Positions 53,953 to 62,536 of a stretch of DNA of 64,000 nt are shown here, piece by piece. The notes below the pieces were generated by a model that was given only the letters and a program-made list of their open reading frames with translations, searched no databases and was not told the origin of the DNA. A program made the position numbers and the translations under genes. The stretch lies in the NCBI GenBank assembly GCA_963575745.1, contig CAUYUJ010017821.1:159489-223488 (forward strand). The letters are read 5' to 3'. Positions within the stretch are counted from its first letter, which is position 1. Each line of letters starts with the position of its first letter. Source of the stretch: Prorocentrum cordatum (lineage: Eukaryota; Sar; Dinophyceae; Prorocentrales; Prorocentraceae).

Positions 53953-56900
53953 TCAAGATAAAGAAGATGTGCCTGCAATGTCTGCCAGCATCTGGGCTTC
54001 CCTCAGATGCTGGAGCTCAGCACTGCAGCGCGCCGTGGCCTCAGAGGCGGATTGCTCCGCAAATGCTGTCAGCATGGATGGATTATCCATCAGCTGTTTC
54101 AGCACGCCTTTGGACCTGGCGTCGCTGACCGTCTGCAGCTCACGGTTAGTGTATCCCATCACTATCTTCCGGCGGGACTGCACAGCGTCCATGGGTACAC
54201 TTCCACCATGCTGGGCCAGTGTCCTGGCAACGAAGCAATCGAACGTCTCAAGATCGTCGATGCTGTCGCCTCGCATAGTGGCCTTGGCGAGCGTCTCCAT
54301 CAACCCCTGAGGCAGGTTTCCCTGCAATTGCTCGCGCTCCTGCGCCGGGGTCGGCTCGCCTGTCAGCACTGTCTGGAATGACGTGCTGCTTGAGCTCGAG
54401 GCGGGTTGCCCCGCAGCTCCAAAACAATCACACCTGATCGACAGATGCCCTGACGGCAACTTCGTCGTCGGCATGATCTTGGAGCCCTCAGGGAGCTCCA
54501 TTTTGACCTGCCCCTTACCAGGGAATATCAGCTTCTCCTGGCCTCGCTCAAGCACGATGATCGTGCGTTTGTCCTGCATACTATCGAGGCCTAGGATGGC
54601 TGGCAGGTCCTTGCCACAGCCTGACGCAATGTTCGTCTTGTATGAGTCGAGCTGGGCCGATCCCTGGTACTCGCAGGCAATACTGAACGTGCCTACGGTT
54701 TCCGCTGGGGCCGACCCTTCTCCCACTCCGTTGATATTCAAACAAGAGCGGGGCTCGAACGTACAAGTACGGCCATGTGCCTCGGCAGCCTGGACGAACT
54801 TGCGGCTCGTGTTCTCGCCCATGATATAGATCTTCGAGCCGACATCGATGAGGATGGAATTTCCACCATCATCCAAGAACGTCTTACTCGGCTGCTTGAT
54901 GTGCACCGTTTCTGAAGTGTCGGCTGTGTTGTTAGGCGGGTTTCCCAGCAGCCCAGTCGTACTCCCTGGCGGGTTACCCCGCGTGACACTGGCATGCGAC
55001 CTGCTTTCGGCCATGCGCGCCAGGTCGATGTACTGGAAGTACGACACGTGCTGGGCGTGGTCGCCACGCTCCTCCCGCCAGTTGGCATACTCATCACGTA
55101 TGCTCTTATACTGCTCGCGGGTCGTGCGCCTCGTCAGCGTCCGGCACGAGTGAAGGGCAATGTCCTGCAGCCCCTCATTCGTGATGTGATCCCGGTATTG
55201 CAGCCACTCCTCGAACTCCTCGTTCGTCGCTGTGATGTTGACGGCCCTGGCTGCCGTTGCTGCTGTTGCCACTGAGGAGTCTGATATGTCAAGCGACAAA
55301 CTATCAGTCTCAGGATTGTCGGCATCAAGCATAAATGTTGTGTGCGCATTATCCATCTGATTCTGGAAATGTCGAACACGCAACTCACGCAGCTGGTCAG
55401 GGTCCAGTGCCATCTCAGCCCCGCCTCCACTCTGGGGAGACATCTGAGGAGTATTAGGCAGGTTTCCCTGCTGAGGCGCCGTCATCGGGATAAGCTGATC
55501 AAAATATCCCGTCTCCATCGGCGGCCTTACCTCCTCTGGCAGGTTTCCCTGCTGTTGGGGCTGAGCTGTCTGCATATCTAACATCCTAGCCGTCATCTCC
55601 TCCACCATGCTCCTCAACTCCCGCAGCTCCCTCGCTGCTTGCTCAGGAGTCTTTATGAAGGAGCCGGTCCACGGAAATGATGACGCTGTGATGCCAGGTG
55701 CTCGGCAGATAGCACATGGTGGCTGCTGAGGATCTCCCTCACGCTGATTTGTGACATGGCCCACCACATTTGAATTCCACCACCCCTCATGGAACAAGTG
55801 ATTACACCTCAAACGGCAAACACTTTCCCTGGGCTGAAATTCTTCGAGGCATACCGCACAGGTATCTTCCATCCCCGTGAAAACCTCTACATCTGCTGCT
55901 CTGGGATATACCCGCCGCTGTCTCTCCAGTACGGTCTCGGAGGGCATGAAGGCTGCTGGGGGAGCCCCCGTTGGATCCAGCACCTCCGGCACTCCGGCAT
56001 TTGGCATGGAGGTGGTAGGAGTCACAGCGGGCGAGTTCCCTCGCAAAGGTGAGCCCCTATTTCTCACAACCTCAAGTGCAGCTGCACGTGACTGATCTCG
56101 TACACTTTGCCCGGCCTGCCTTCTCCTGAAGCATGCCTGTTGAGTGTGGTAAGTCTGCCTGATGTAGTCAGGCACGCCCCTACTGCCAGACGATATTGAA
56201 TGGGCAGCGGGCTGGACAGCCACCTCTGGCGATGTCGGTGAAGGCATGAAGGCCATGTGCGGGTACATAGATTGGTCACTGCAGCGCACATTAGTGAGGC
56301 TATGCATCTGATCCGCCAATTCGCGAACAAATTTGTTCGGAACTCTTGACCCATCAGGGTATAATGGCGGGTTCATCTGCGCTGGTGGTGGCCTCTGGCC
56401 CTGGGACATGCTCGGATGAGCATTGAACGCCGGGATGAAGGCTCGTTGCCGAGCAGGATCCCTTGGGTTGGGACCCTCAGGCTCCCAGGACCAGGCCGGC
56501 CTCCACCTCTGCCCACTTGGGTGAGGCAGATTATGGCTCTGCACCTGCTGCACAGCGGCCGCCACTCTTGCACGGTAGTCATCAGGCACACCAGCCCGAT
56601 GGTGGCTTGGTGTGCCAGGCAGGTTTCCCTGCTGACTCGTTGGAGTGCCGGGCGGCATCATGTTCAGGAGAGCTGTGCCATGCTCAGCCCTAGCCGCAGC
56701 AATCCTCTCCATGAGGGTGCCGTTTGTGGCAGGGCGGCCAGGAGTCCCGAACGGAGACTGTGCAGGTGGTGTGGCCATTGGAGTCATGCCCCTCGGAGTG
56801 TGCATGCTCTGCGAGGGGCTTCCCTGCATTTGTTCAAACCGAGCAGGTCCGTTTATAGGCAGGTTTCCCTGCATGGCCTGACGGTTTCGCGTCGCCATGG

Positions 56901-58395
56901 CGGACATTGCTCCCTGGCCCGCGGCCCAGGGGTCCTGCTGATATAACCTGTCCGCCAGTTGCTCTACCTGGTCAGGGTTCAGCGCGGCCGCTATCTGGTC
57001 CAGGTCCGAGGTGCTGATGGCCTGCCAAGACACGGCACTGGGCCCTTGGCTTGGGGCACGGCTTGGAGCCGCGCTCCCGGCCTCACTCTCGGTGATCATG
57101 AAGATCCGGTGGATCTCAGGCTGGTTTCCCAGCTTGGTGGGACTATAGTGGTCCCCAACTTCCCTGTGGAGGTAGACCATGGGAGGGTCGACGCCCTCTT
57201 GGTCTCGGGACCATTGGTATTTAACGCTAGCACTGCCAACGTTAGCCCACCTGTCAGGGGCAGACATCATGGAAACGGGGACTCGCGCCCAGCGATTCCC
57301 CAGATACTCTGGATTACGCCAGTGCTTTCCCGTGGCAAGGTCCTCTACATGCGAGATGTAGTACGGTTCAATGATACCGTTGTTTCCCTCGGACAAGAGG
57401 ACTCCGTTGTCGGACCAACAGAACTTCATACCATCTTGTATGGCCTTGTGCCAATCTACGAAGATGATGATGTCTGAGTCTGGGTCCCACCCACTGTTCA
57501 CGGCACGGCGGCGGACCGTCGGCACGAAGTGGATGTGCGACCGACCTGTCCCCTGTTTCTTCGTATTGTGCTCAGGTCTACAGGACAGACCGTGCCACAT
57601 AATGCCTTCGAAGGCATGCCACCGAGTGCCATGCATGGCGACTTCGGGGTATGGGGCCGGTCTCCCGGCAGGTTGGTCGCACAGTACAATGTAGTTGTAC
57701 AGCGACCATGGAGCTTTCAGTGTCCATGAATGCCCCTGAGAGGCGCGGATGAAGATAGCGGGCTCACCGGAGTCCCGCATCAACACCTTGAACTGAAGGC
57801 GCTGTTTTTCTTCTCCGTCTGGTTCACGGACATGAACAACTTCCATCATGATGGCTGCCAGTTGGTCAACCGAGCGAGCAAATAGCTGCTCATTGATGAC
57901 TTTGGCCTCGTCAGATCTTGGATTATACCCATCGTGTCTCGATTTTCCTGTGTTCCACGGATACTCATTCACGAGCTCCACGAGGTTAACCCAACCATCA
58001 TGATCATCGAAGGAGTCCAGGCCCCACACGGGATTGTGTGGTTTGTCTGGCGCATGTCTGCATATCCTGCTGAGAGCTTTACTCAGCTGCTTGAGAGTGC
58101 GATTGGATGTAGGAAGGATTTTGGCTTGCCTGCACTTCTTCATGAATGCCTCATCCACCGAGCGTATCGGTGGGAGCTTCCGCAGAGCAAGTCTATCCCT
58201 GATCACACTCGGAGTCCCACTAGTGAAGGACGTGTCACCCGGGTGGTGCAGCTGATCCACGGGCGGGTTTCCCCGCATAGGAACCTCTGTCGCTGAAGAG
58301 GCTGCGGCTCCTGAAGAAGAGGAAGCTGCAGCGGCAGCGCCTGGCGGGTTTCCCCGCGGTGATCCGCGACTGGCGCTGCCCCTGATCGTCGGCAC
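53953..58395 (-). CDS. ORF4: Tpt1/KptA-like RNA 2'-phosphotransferase, RING finger and retropepsin-like polyprotein
   Basis: 1480 codons without a stop; first in-frame ATG at 58278 (MRGNPPVDQ), so entry may be from ORF3 by frameshift. Residues ~100-350: Tpt1/KptA domain with LSKALSRICRH (R113-H114), IRASQGHS (R217, H222), MHGTRWHAFEGIMWHGL, SHIHF, DWHKAIQDGMKFCWSDNGVLL. This family removes the 2'-phosphate left at RNA splice junctions, using NAD+. Residues ~846-901: RING-H2 type, CAVC, CNHLFH and CAIC. Residues ~1175-1300: protease-like ILIDVGSK with ILGLDSM downstream (DVG replaces D(S/T)G). Linkers are Pro/Gln-rich and carry many hairpins. The domain set is unusual for a retrotransposon. 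Confidence 0.88.
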   Translation of the reverse strand: MPTIRGSASRGSPRGNPPGAAAAASSSSGAAASSATEVPMRGNPPVDQLHHPGDTSFTSGTPSVIRDRLALRKLPPIRSVDEAFMKKCRQAKILPTSNRTLKQLSKALSRICRHAPDKPHNPVWGLDSFDDHDGWVNLVELVNEYPWNTGKSRHDGYNPRSDEAKVINEQLFARSVDQLAAIMMEVVHVREPDGEEKQRLQFKVLMRDSGEPAIFIRASQGHSWTLKAPWSLYNYIVLCDQPAGRPAPYPEVAMHGTRWHAFEGIMWHGLSCRPEHNTKKQGTGRSHIHFVPTVRRRAVNSGWDPDSDIIIFVDWHKAIQDGMKFCWSDNGVLLSEGNNGIIEPYYISHVEDLATGKHWRNPEYLGNRWARVPVSMMSAPDRWANVGSASVKYQWSRDQEGVDPPMVYLHREVGDHYSPTKLGNQPEIHRIFMITESEAGSAAPSRAPSQGPSAVSWQAISTSDLDQIAAALNPDQVEQLADRLYQQDPWAAGQGAMSAMATRNRQAMQGNLPINGPARFEQMQGSPSQSMHTPRGMTPMATPPAQSPFGTPGRPATNGTLMERIAAARAEHGTALLNMMPPGTPTSQQGNLPGTPSHHRAGVPDDYRARVAAAVQQVQSHNLPHPSGQRWRPAWSWEPEGPNPRDPARQRAFIPAFNAHPSMSQGQRPPPAQMNPPLYPDGSRVPNKFVRELADQMHSLTNVRCSDQSMYPHMAFMPSPTSPEVAVQPAAHSISSGSRGVPDYIRQTYHTQQACFRRRQAGQSVRDQSRAAALEVVRNRGSPLRGNSPAVTPTTSMPNAGVPEVLDPTGAPPAAFMPSETVLERQRRVYPRAADVEVFTGMEDTCAVCLEEFQPRESVCRLRCNHLFHEGWWNSNVVGHVTNQREGDPQQPPCAICRAPGITASSFPWTGSFIKTPEQAARELRELRSMVEEMTARMLDMQTAQPQQQGNLPEEVRPPMETGYFDQLIPMTAPQQGNLPNTPQMSPQSGGGAEMALDPDQLRELRVRHFQNQMDNAHTTFMLDADNPETDSLSLDISDSSVATAATAARAVNITATNEEFEEWLQYRDHITNEGLQDIALHSCRTLTRRTTREQYKSIRDEYANWREERGDHAQHVSYFQYIDLARMAESRSHASVTRGNPPGSTTGLLGNPPNNTADTSETVHIKQPSKTFLDDGGNSILIDVGSKIYIMGENTSRKFVQAAEAHGRTCTFEPRSCLNINGVGEGSAPAETVGTFSIACEYQGSAQLDSYKTNIASGCGKDLPAILGLDSMQDKRTIIVLERGQEKLIFPGKGQVKMELPEGSKIMPTTKLPSGHLSIRCDCFGAAGQPASSSSSTSFQTVLTGEPTPAQEREQLQGNLPQGLMETLAKATMRGDSIDDLETFDCFVARTLAQHGGSVPMDAVQSRRKIVMGYTNRELQTVSDARSKGVLKQLMDNPSMLTAFAEQSASEATARCSAELQHLREAQMLADIAGTSSLS

Positions 58396-59786
58396 CCAGG
58401 CGCCCCTAGACGCAGCACCTTCGTCGGACCTTTTGGAACGGGCCGCCGCCGGCGAAGCTGGCGCAGGGGCATACCCTGTGCGCTCGAAAGCTGCGGCCCT
58501 TTCGCAATGGAGCTGCTGCGACTAGGCGGACGTCTCCGTTCCTCCACAGGGTCCTGAGGTTGCTGCTTGGGCTCAGGCGCTTGTGCAGGAGTTGCGCCAA
58601 TCGGCGGCCTCGGAGTTGCAGACCGAGGCACCTCCATCTGCACATCTGGCCCAGGGTCCTGAGAGCGCGCCTTCGGTTTCGCCTCCGAGGACGACTTCGG
58701 TGCAGGGGTTTCACTCTTAGCCTTCGAAAGTAGTGGGAGTGGGGGTTTTCTAGCCCCCTTCATGTAAATCTTGTTGGAATCCTCCAACATCTGGCGAGTT
58801 GCCTCGCGTGCGCGTTCGTCTTCTATCCGCATGCGCTCCTCGTCCTCCGCCACACGTTGGGCCTTCTGTTCATCCTTGGATGTCAGTTCTGGTTGCTGGG
58901 ACTGACTCGAAACGCCGGGCGAGTTTCCTCGCATTCCAGGAAGACTAAAGAGCGCGTCTTTTTCTTCCTGGGTCATGGGCACCAGTCCCCTTGGAGCCGT
59001 AGGAGGTTCATCCTCTTCGTCTTTCGGATCCAAATGGCCCAAGATCCCGAGACGGCGATTCACTTCTGCGATCTCGTCCTGTGTCATCGGGATAAGTTGC
59101 GGATGGCCCTCTTTATGAAGGGTTTTGCCCCTGTTGGGGCTCAGGCCTTCATTGTTGCCAACGGGGCATCCCGGCCTGTGGTTCTGGAACGGCTCGGAAC
59201 AAGGTCCGCAAGCTGCTTGGGGCCTATACTGCTTGCGAGCCGCGATGATGTCTCGCAGCTGAGTCCGCGCTTCTTGAATTTCAGGGCGGCGGATGTTTGT
59301 TGCAAGCTGATATCCTCCGCGGATAGCTTTGCCCTCAGTGTCCCTATAGGCAGGGTTGCCCTTGCCGAAAGCCGAGTGTTCCCCTTTTCGGCGTCTTGGG
59401 TCATTATACGGAAGCAGCTGGCCACCTCTCCTAAGAGCGTGTTCTTTCGGGCCAGCCTGCCTCCACTCACGAGGAAGCCGAGCCTGTGGATGTGGCTCTC
59501 CTCTGACGCGCGTATGGGAACGAGACCTTCTGGTGTTCTCATCAGAAGAGGCTGCCGAAGCAGCCTGAGCGGCAACCGGTGGAGGCGCCTGCGGAGGCTC
59601 CTGTGCGATCCCAGGTGGATCGTCCGACAGAGGCAGGTTTCCCTGCTGGCTGGAGCTTGGCGCAAATGGCGCTTGTGCCGATGGTGATGATGATTCAGAC
59701 TCGTCAGGATCGAAGTCAACCTCTTCCTCACCATTAACTTCCATCATGAGGATTGTAACTTCATCCTCATCTAGTCCCGCAACCAT
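58203..59786 (-). CDS. ORF3: charged Pro/Ser-rich linker protein of the LTR element
   Basis: From MVAGLDEDEVT (ATG at 59786). Acidic start, then Pro/Ala-rich and Arg-rich segments with GNLP and GNSP hairpin-encoded peptides, LIPMTQDEIAEVNRRLGIL and LVPMTQEEKDALFSLPGM (two related short motifs), and a coiled-coil-like DEQKAQRVAEDEERMRIEDERARE. Genuine sequence probably ends near 58395 where ORF4 takes over in another frame; the tail beyond is a shadow of ORF4. A Gag-region structural or linker role is plausible; no domain recognised. Confidence 0.55.
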   Translation of the reverse strand: MVAGLDEDEVTILMMEVNGEEEVDFDPDESESSSPSAQAPFAPSSSQQGNLPLSDDPPGIAQEPPQAPPPVAAQAASAASSDENTRRSRSHTRVRGEPHPQARLPREWRQAGPKEHALRRGGQLLPYNDPRRRKGEHSAFGKGNPAYRDTEGKAIRGGYQLATNIRRPEIQEARTQLRDIIAARKQYRPQAACGPCSEPFQNHRPGCPVGNNEGLSPNRGKTLHKEGHPQLIPMTQDEIAEVNRRLGILGHLDPKDEEDEPPTAPRGLVPMTQEEKDALFSLPGMRGNSPGVSSQSQQPELTSKDEQKAQRVAEDEERMRIEDERAREATRQMLEDSNKIYMKGARKPPLPLLSKAKSETPAPKSSSEAKPKARSQDPGPDVQMEVPRSATPRPPIGATPAQAPEPKQQPQDPVEERRRPPSRSSSIAKGPQLSSAQGMPLRQLRRRRPVPKGPTKVLRLGAPGCRRSGAAPVADHRGETRQALPLQLPLLQEPQPLQRQRFLCGETRPWISCTTRVTRPSLVGLRV

Positions 59787-61420
59787 CGCCTTCTTCTTCT
59801 TCTGATGTAGAACTACCAATGATGATGGCCATTGGCGTATCCGGTACAGGCAGGTTTCCCTGCATAGCCGGCGTCTGTGCGTCGCTCGGCTGCCCCGGGG
59901 TAGGAGGCGCTGTTGTCGGCTCAGGCTCGTTGCCGAGCACAGGCTGCCCGGCAATGTTGCGCATGGCCGTATGGTTTGGCCACATTCCCACCGCCTGGAG
60001 ACCCCATCCTGGCGGAGGAAGATCATGACCGCGCATGGCGATAGCCATTTCCAGAGCATTGCGCCATCTACCACGGGAATATATCAGGTGTCTCTGCACG
60101 TCCTCAGGATGCACGCTGTCAATGAGAGTCAGAGCTGCCAACAACAACTCCGAGCGACCACAGGCGTCGGTATCCTGCAGTACCATGCTGTCAGCTTCGA
60201 TGTGCTCTTGACTCTCGGGATACGGTGTGATAAGTATTTCATGCATCCTCATGAGGGTCTGCAGGAGAGTGCGTGGTCCGTATTCACCTGGAGCAAGCGA
60301 ACCAGGGGGTATAAATGGGGTCTCTGGTTCACCTGCAATGAAAGCTTGAACGAACGCCTGAGACTCCATATCTATTAAGTCTTCAGTAGTTTGGGGATAG
60401 TCCCCCATCAGAGTAGGCCTGTTTCCAGGCGGGATTTCGGGGGGAGGTTGGAGGTTGCGTTCAACCTCGGAAGGCGAGGCCTCTACAGTGATGTCCTCGT
60501 CACTGCTTTCGTAAGCCATGATGTTACCTGGGTTCCCGAACATCCAGTCGAAGAAAGAAAGAGGCAGGTTTCCCAGCGTACCGTGATCCACGGGAGTGAG
60601 CTCGTTATTGCCAATAACGAACCGGCGGGCGTACTCGAGGTAGTACGCGTACAATCCATGACCATACGCCTCGAGCTCGTCGACGTTGTCCACGCAACTG
60701 ACCCAAGTGTAAAATATCTGCTCCATGGCTTCAAAATCCTGGAGGCTCAGATACTCAATGAATGGTTCACTTGAGCCAAAATGGACTTCGGTCGACCTGC
60801 CCTTTCCACTTCCCTTCGCTGGACAATCTCGCACAAGATGGTCGGTACTGTCACACTCATGGCATTTAAGAACCTGGCCGTCTCTACCTCGCGGGTTTCC
60901 CCGCCTACCCTTGCCTTTTCCTGAGGTCTCTCTACGGCCCTTGCCACGGCCCTTTCCCCCAAAGAAGATCTCATCATATTGTTCATCTGAGAGCCTCTGG
61001 AGAAATGCCGCGATGCCTCGTCCGTTCAACCTCCGACGACCACGCTTACCTTTACCTTTTCCCTTAAAGCTCCTCCGTATCCTCCTTCTAACACGACGCA
61101 CTGGTTTTCGTGTGAACCTCCTCCACCTTCGTTTGGCCTGTTGTAATAACCAGAACAAATGTTCAGCACGCTGATTGTCATTATCCATATTCATAATATC
61201 TGACCAATCTAAGGCTTCAACACCGTCTGATGATATAGTATCTGTGTCGGTGCCGGAGTCGAAATCCTCGTCTCCCAAGTAGGTGGATACACCGTCGGTT
61301 AGGGGGTTTGATTCACCCCATAAGGAACGGTGTGGTTGTGGCTCTCTGGAAGGAGGGCTGGTTGCCCAGCTTGGTTGTGATCGATCTCCTGCTAGTAGAG
61401 CAGTGGATTCTCCAGGATCA
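59767..61420 (-). CDS. ORF2: Gag-type zinc-knuckle protein
   Basis: The frame is open from about 61420, overlapping the end of the Gag ORF by ~28 nt, with no early ATG. Strongly basic region RRFTRKPVRRVRRRIRRSFK and GKG repeats, then CHECDSTDHLVRDC, a CCHC knuckle that binds RNA in Gag proteins. It then reads through a spliced-leader-like stretch (EVHFGSSE) into an acidic, helical C-terminal two thirds with LLLAALTLIDSVHPEDVQRHL. The last part carries GNEP and GNLP hairpin peptides. Likely the nucleocapsid portion plus an added domain. Confidence 0.7.
60770..60791 (-). other. Spliced-leader-like relic inside ORF2
   Basis: Sense strand CCGAAGT then CCATTTTGGCTCAAG. The last 15 nt match the 3' part of the dinoflagellate spliced leader exactly; the 5' part differs by one substitution and one inserted base. 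Confidence 0.6.
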
Positions 61421-62536
61421 TCAGCCCATATGCTTGAGGGCCCGTTCCCAGGCTGGGCTTAGTCAAGGTAGTGTAGAAATTTCCACTACCAGATCCCCTT
61501 CCCCTTCCAAATACAGATCCTATATTACCAGGAGACCGTTCGGATAGGTGGCCTATCGAACGCATCCTCTCCAGCAACTCATCATACTGTTGTTGTGTTC
61601 GGGGCATTTGGTGATTGAGTGGCTGTAAGAGTTGCATGGCTCGCTGGTTGCCGACGCCTAAGGCGCGGAACAAGATCGTGGTTAGTAGTTGGAAGTTGGG
61701 AAGGTCAAATCCCACCGACTGTGCCTCAAGTCGGGCCATTTCGAATCGGGTAAGGGTGACATCGATTCGTTCCCCGTGAGGCACGTGGAAGTCGATGAGT
61801 TGTGTGCCGGAAGTGAGCTGGCGCTCATCTTCCAGGCGCTCGAACTTCATGCTTAAGAGGAACATGATGTAGGTCACTGGGTCGGTGTGGACCCCATCGA
61901 TGTCAGCACCATAATTTATGATGTCAGGCGGTACCCTCATGGCGAGTGTCCTCGCTAGGCCACCTAGGCCGCGTTGTATGGCGGCCGCTTGGGCCTGTGG
62001 CGTCATACGTCCGCTTGTGACGTTGAGCCATGCGTTGACCTCATAAACGTACTCACGGAAAGGTACGTTGCCTTGAGGGTCCCAATATGGGCCATGTGTT
62101 TGCCCATCGGTGCTGTTGTCTCCACGACGCATGTGTCCGATTGCTGCCCCCAGCGCGAACCATATGATAGCGAAGATAACCAGCCCAAGGCTGTGTAGAT
62201 AAGGGCGGTTATTGGGCGCGTTGCCGCGCTGGGGTAGCGCCTTGTCGAGTCTTCGAGGCGCTCTATCTGGCGGATCTCTCCGCCCGTGCTTCAGGTATTG
62301 CGCTTTTGGCTCGTTGCCGAGCGGTTGGTGGTAGCGCAATGATGAAGCGTATATGGTACCAATGTCGTCGTCTAGACGTCGTACCTCTCGTGTCGCTTCT
62401 TGCTCTTGGGTAGATCCTCGTAAACGTACTGGGAGTGATAGCGCAGGGTGGTAGGTGGTCACGAAGATCGTGCCGAAGAGTATGAGGCTAAGAAGAGCAA
62501 GAGCTGACCACACGAGTGCGGCCAGCTCCGCTACCA
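61392..62536 (-). CDS. ORF1: Gag-like protein with two hydrophobic segments
   Basis: The frame starts at the primer-binding site (TTG) and is closed just inside the LTR; the first ATG is 62132. The region after that, MRRGDNSTDG to RTQQQYDELLERMRSIGHL, includes WLNVTSGRM, VPPDIINYGADIDG, FLLSMKFERLEDE and FHVPHGERIDVTLTRFEM, a helical capsid-like composition. Upstream, still open, are ALVWSALALLSLILFGTIFV and LGLVIFAIIWFALGAAIGH, two good membrane spans. If translated they would anchor Gag in membrane; without an ATG their use is uncertain. Two hairpins (62216, 62309) lie between them in frame. Confidence 0.65.
62521..62536 (-). promoter_or_regulatory. Primer-binding site, initiator tRNA-Met-like
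   Basis: Sense TGGTAGCGGAGCTGGC directly follows the 5' LTR. Its complement ends CUCCGCUACCA, like the 3' end of a tRNA with the A1-U72 pair typical of eukaryotic initiator tRNA-Met. Confidence 0.75.

Larger units (their letters stand above)
45583..62322 (-). repeat. Family of 32 perfect 14-nt GNRA-loop hairpins dispersed in the LTR element
   Basis: Each is a 5-bp stem plus 4-nt loop; start positions follow (each 14 nt). Stem GCAGG: 48451, 54312, 55458, 55539, 56619, 56859, 59633, 59850. GCGGG: 54401, 54969, 58263, 58344, 60891. GCGAG: 45583, 46362, 47145, 56031, 58919. GCTCG: 45759, 47783, 52978, 56441, 59926, 62309. GCCTG: 48044, 60417. GCTGG: 57120, 61357. GCGCG: 51884, 62216. GCGTG: 51374. 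GCACG: 53238. Sense loops: 23 GAAA, 6 GCAA (54401, 56441, 59926, 61357, 62216, 62309), GTAA (54969), GGAA (56031), GAGA (47783). Imperfect relatives start at 45733, 53869, 54936, 60564 and 61440. I saw none elsewhere in the window by eye. Confidence 0.9.

Noticed and set aside
62521-62536. A tRNA gene at the tRNA-like 3' end sequence
   Set aside because: Only the 3' 16 nt match; there is no cloverleaf. It is the primer-binding site.
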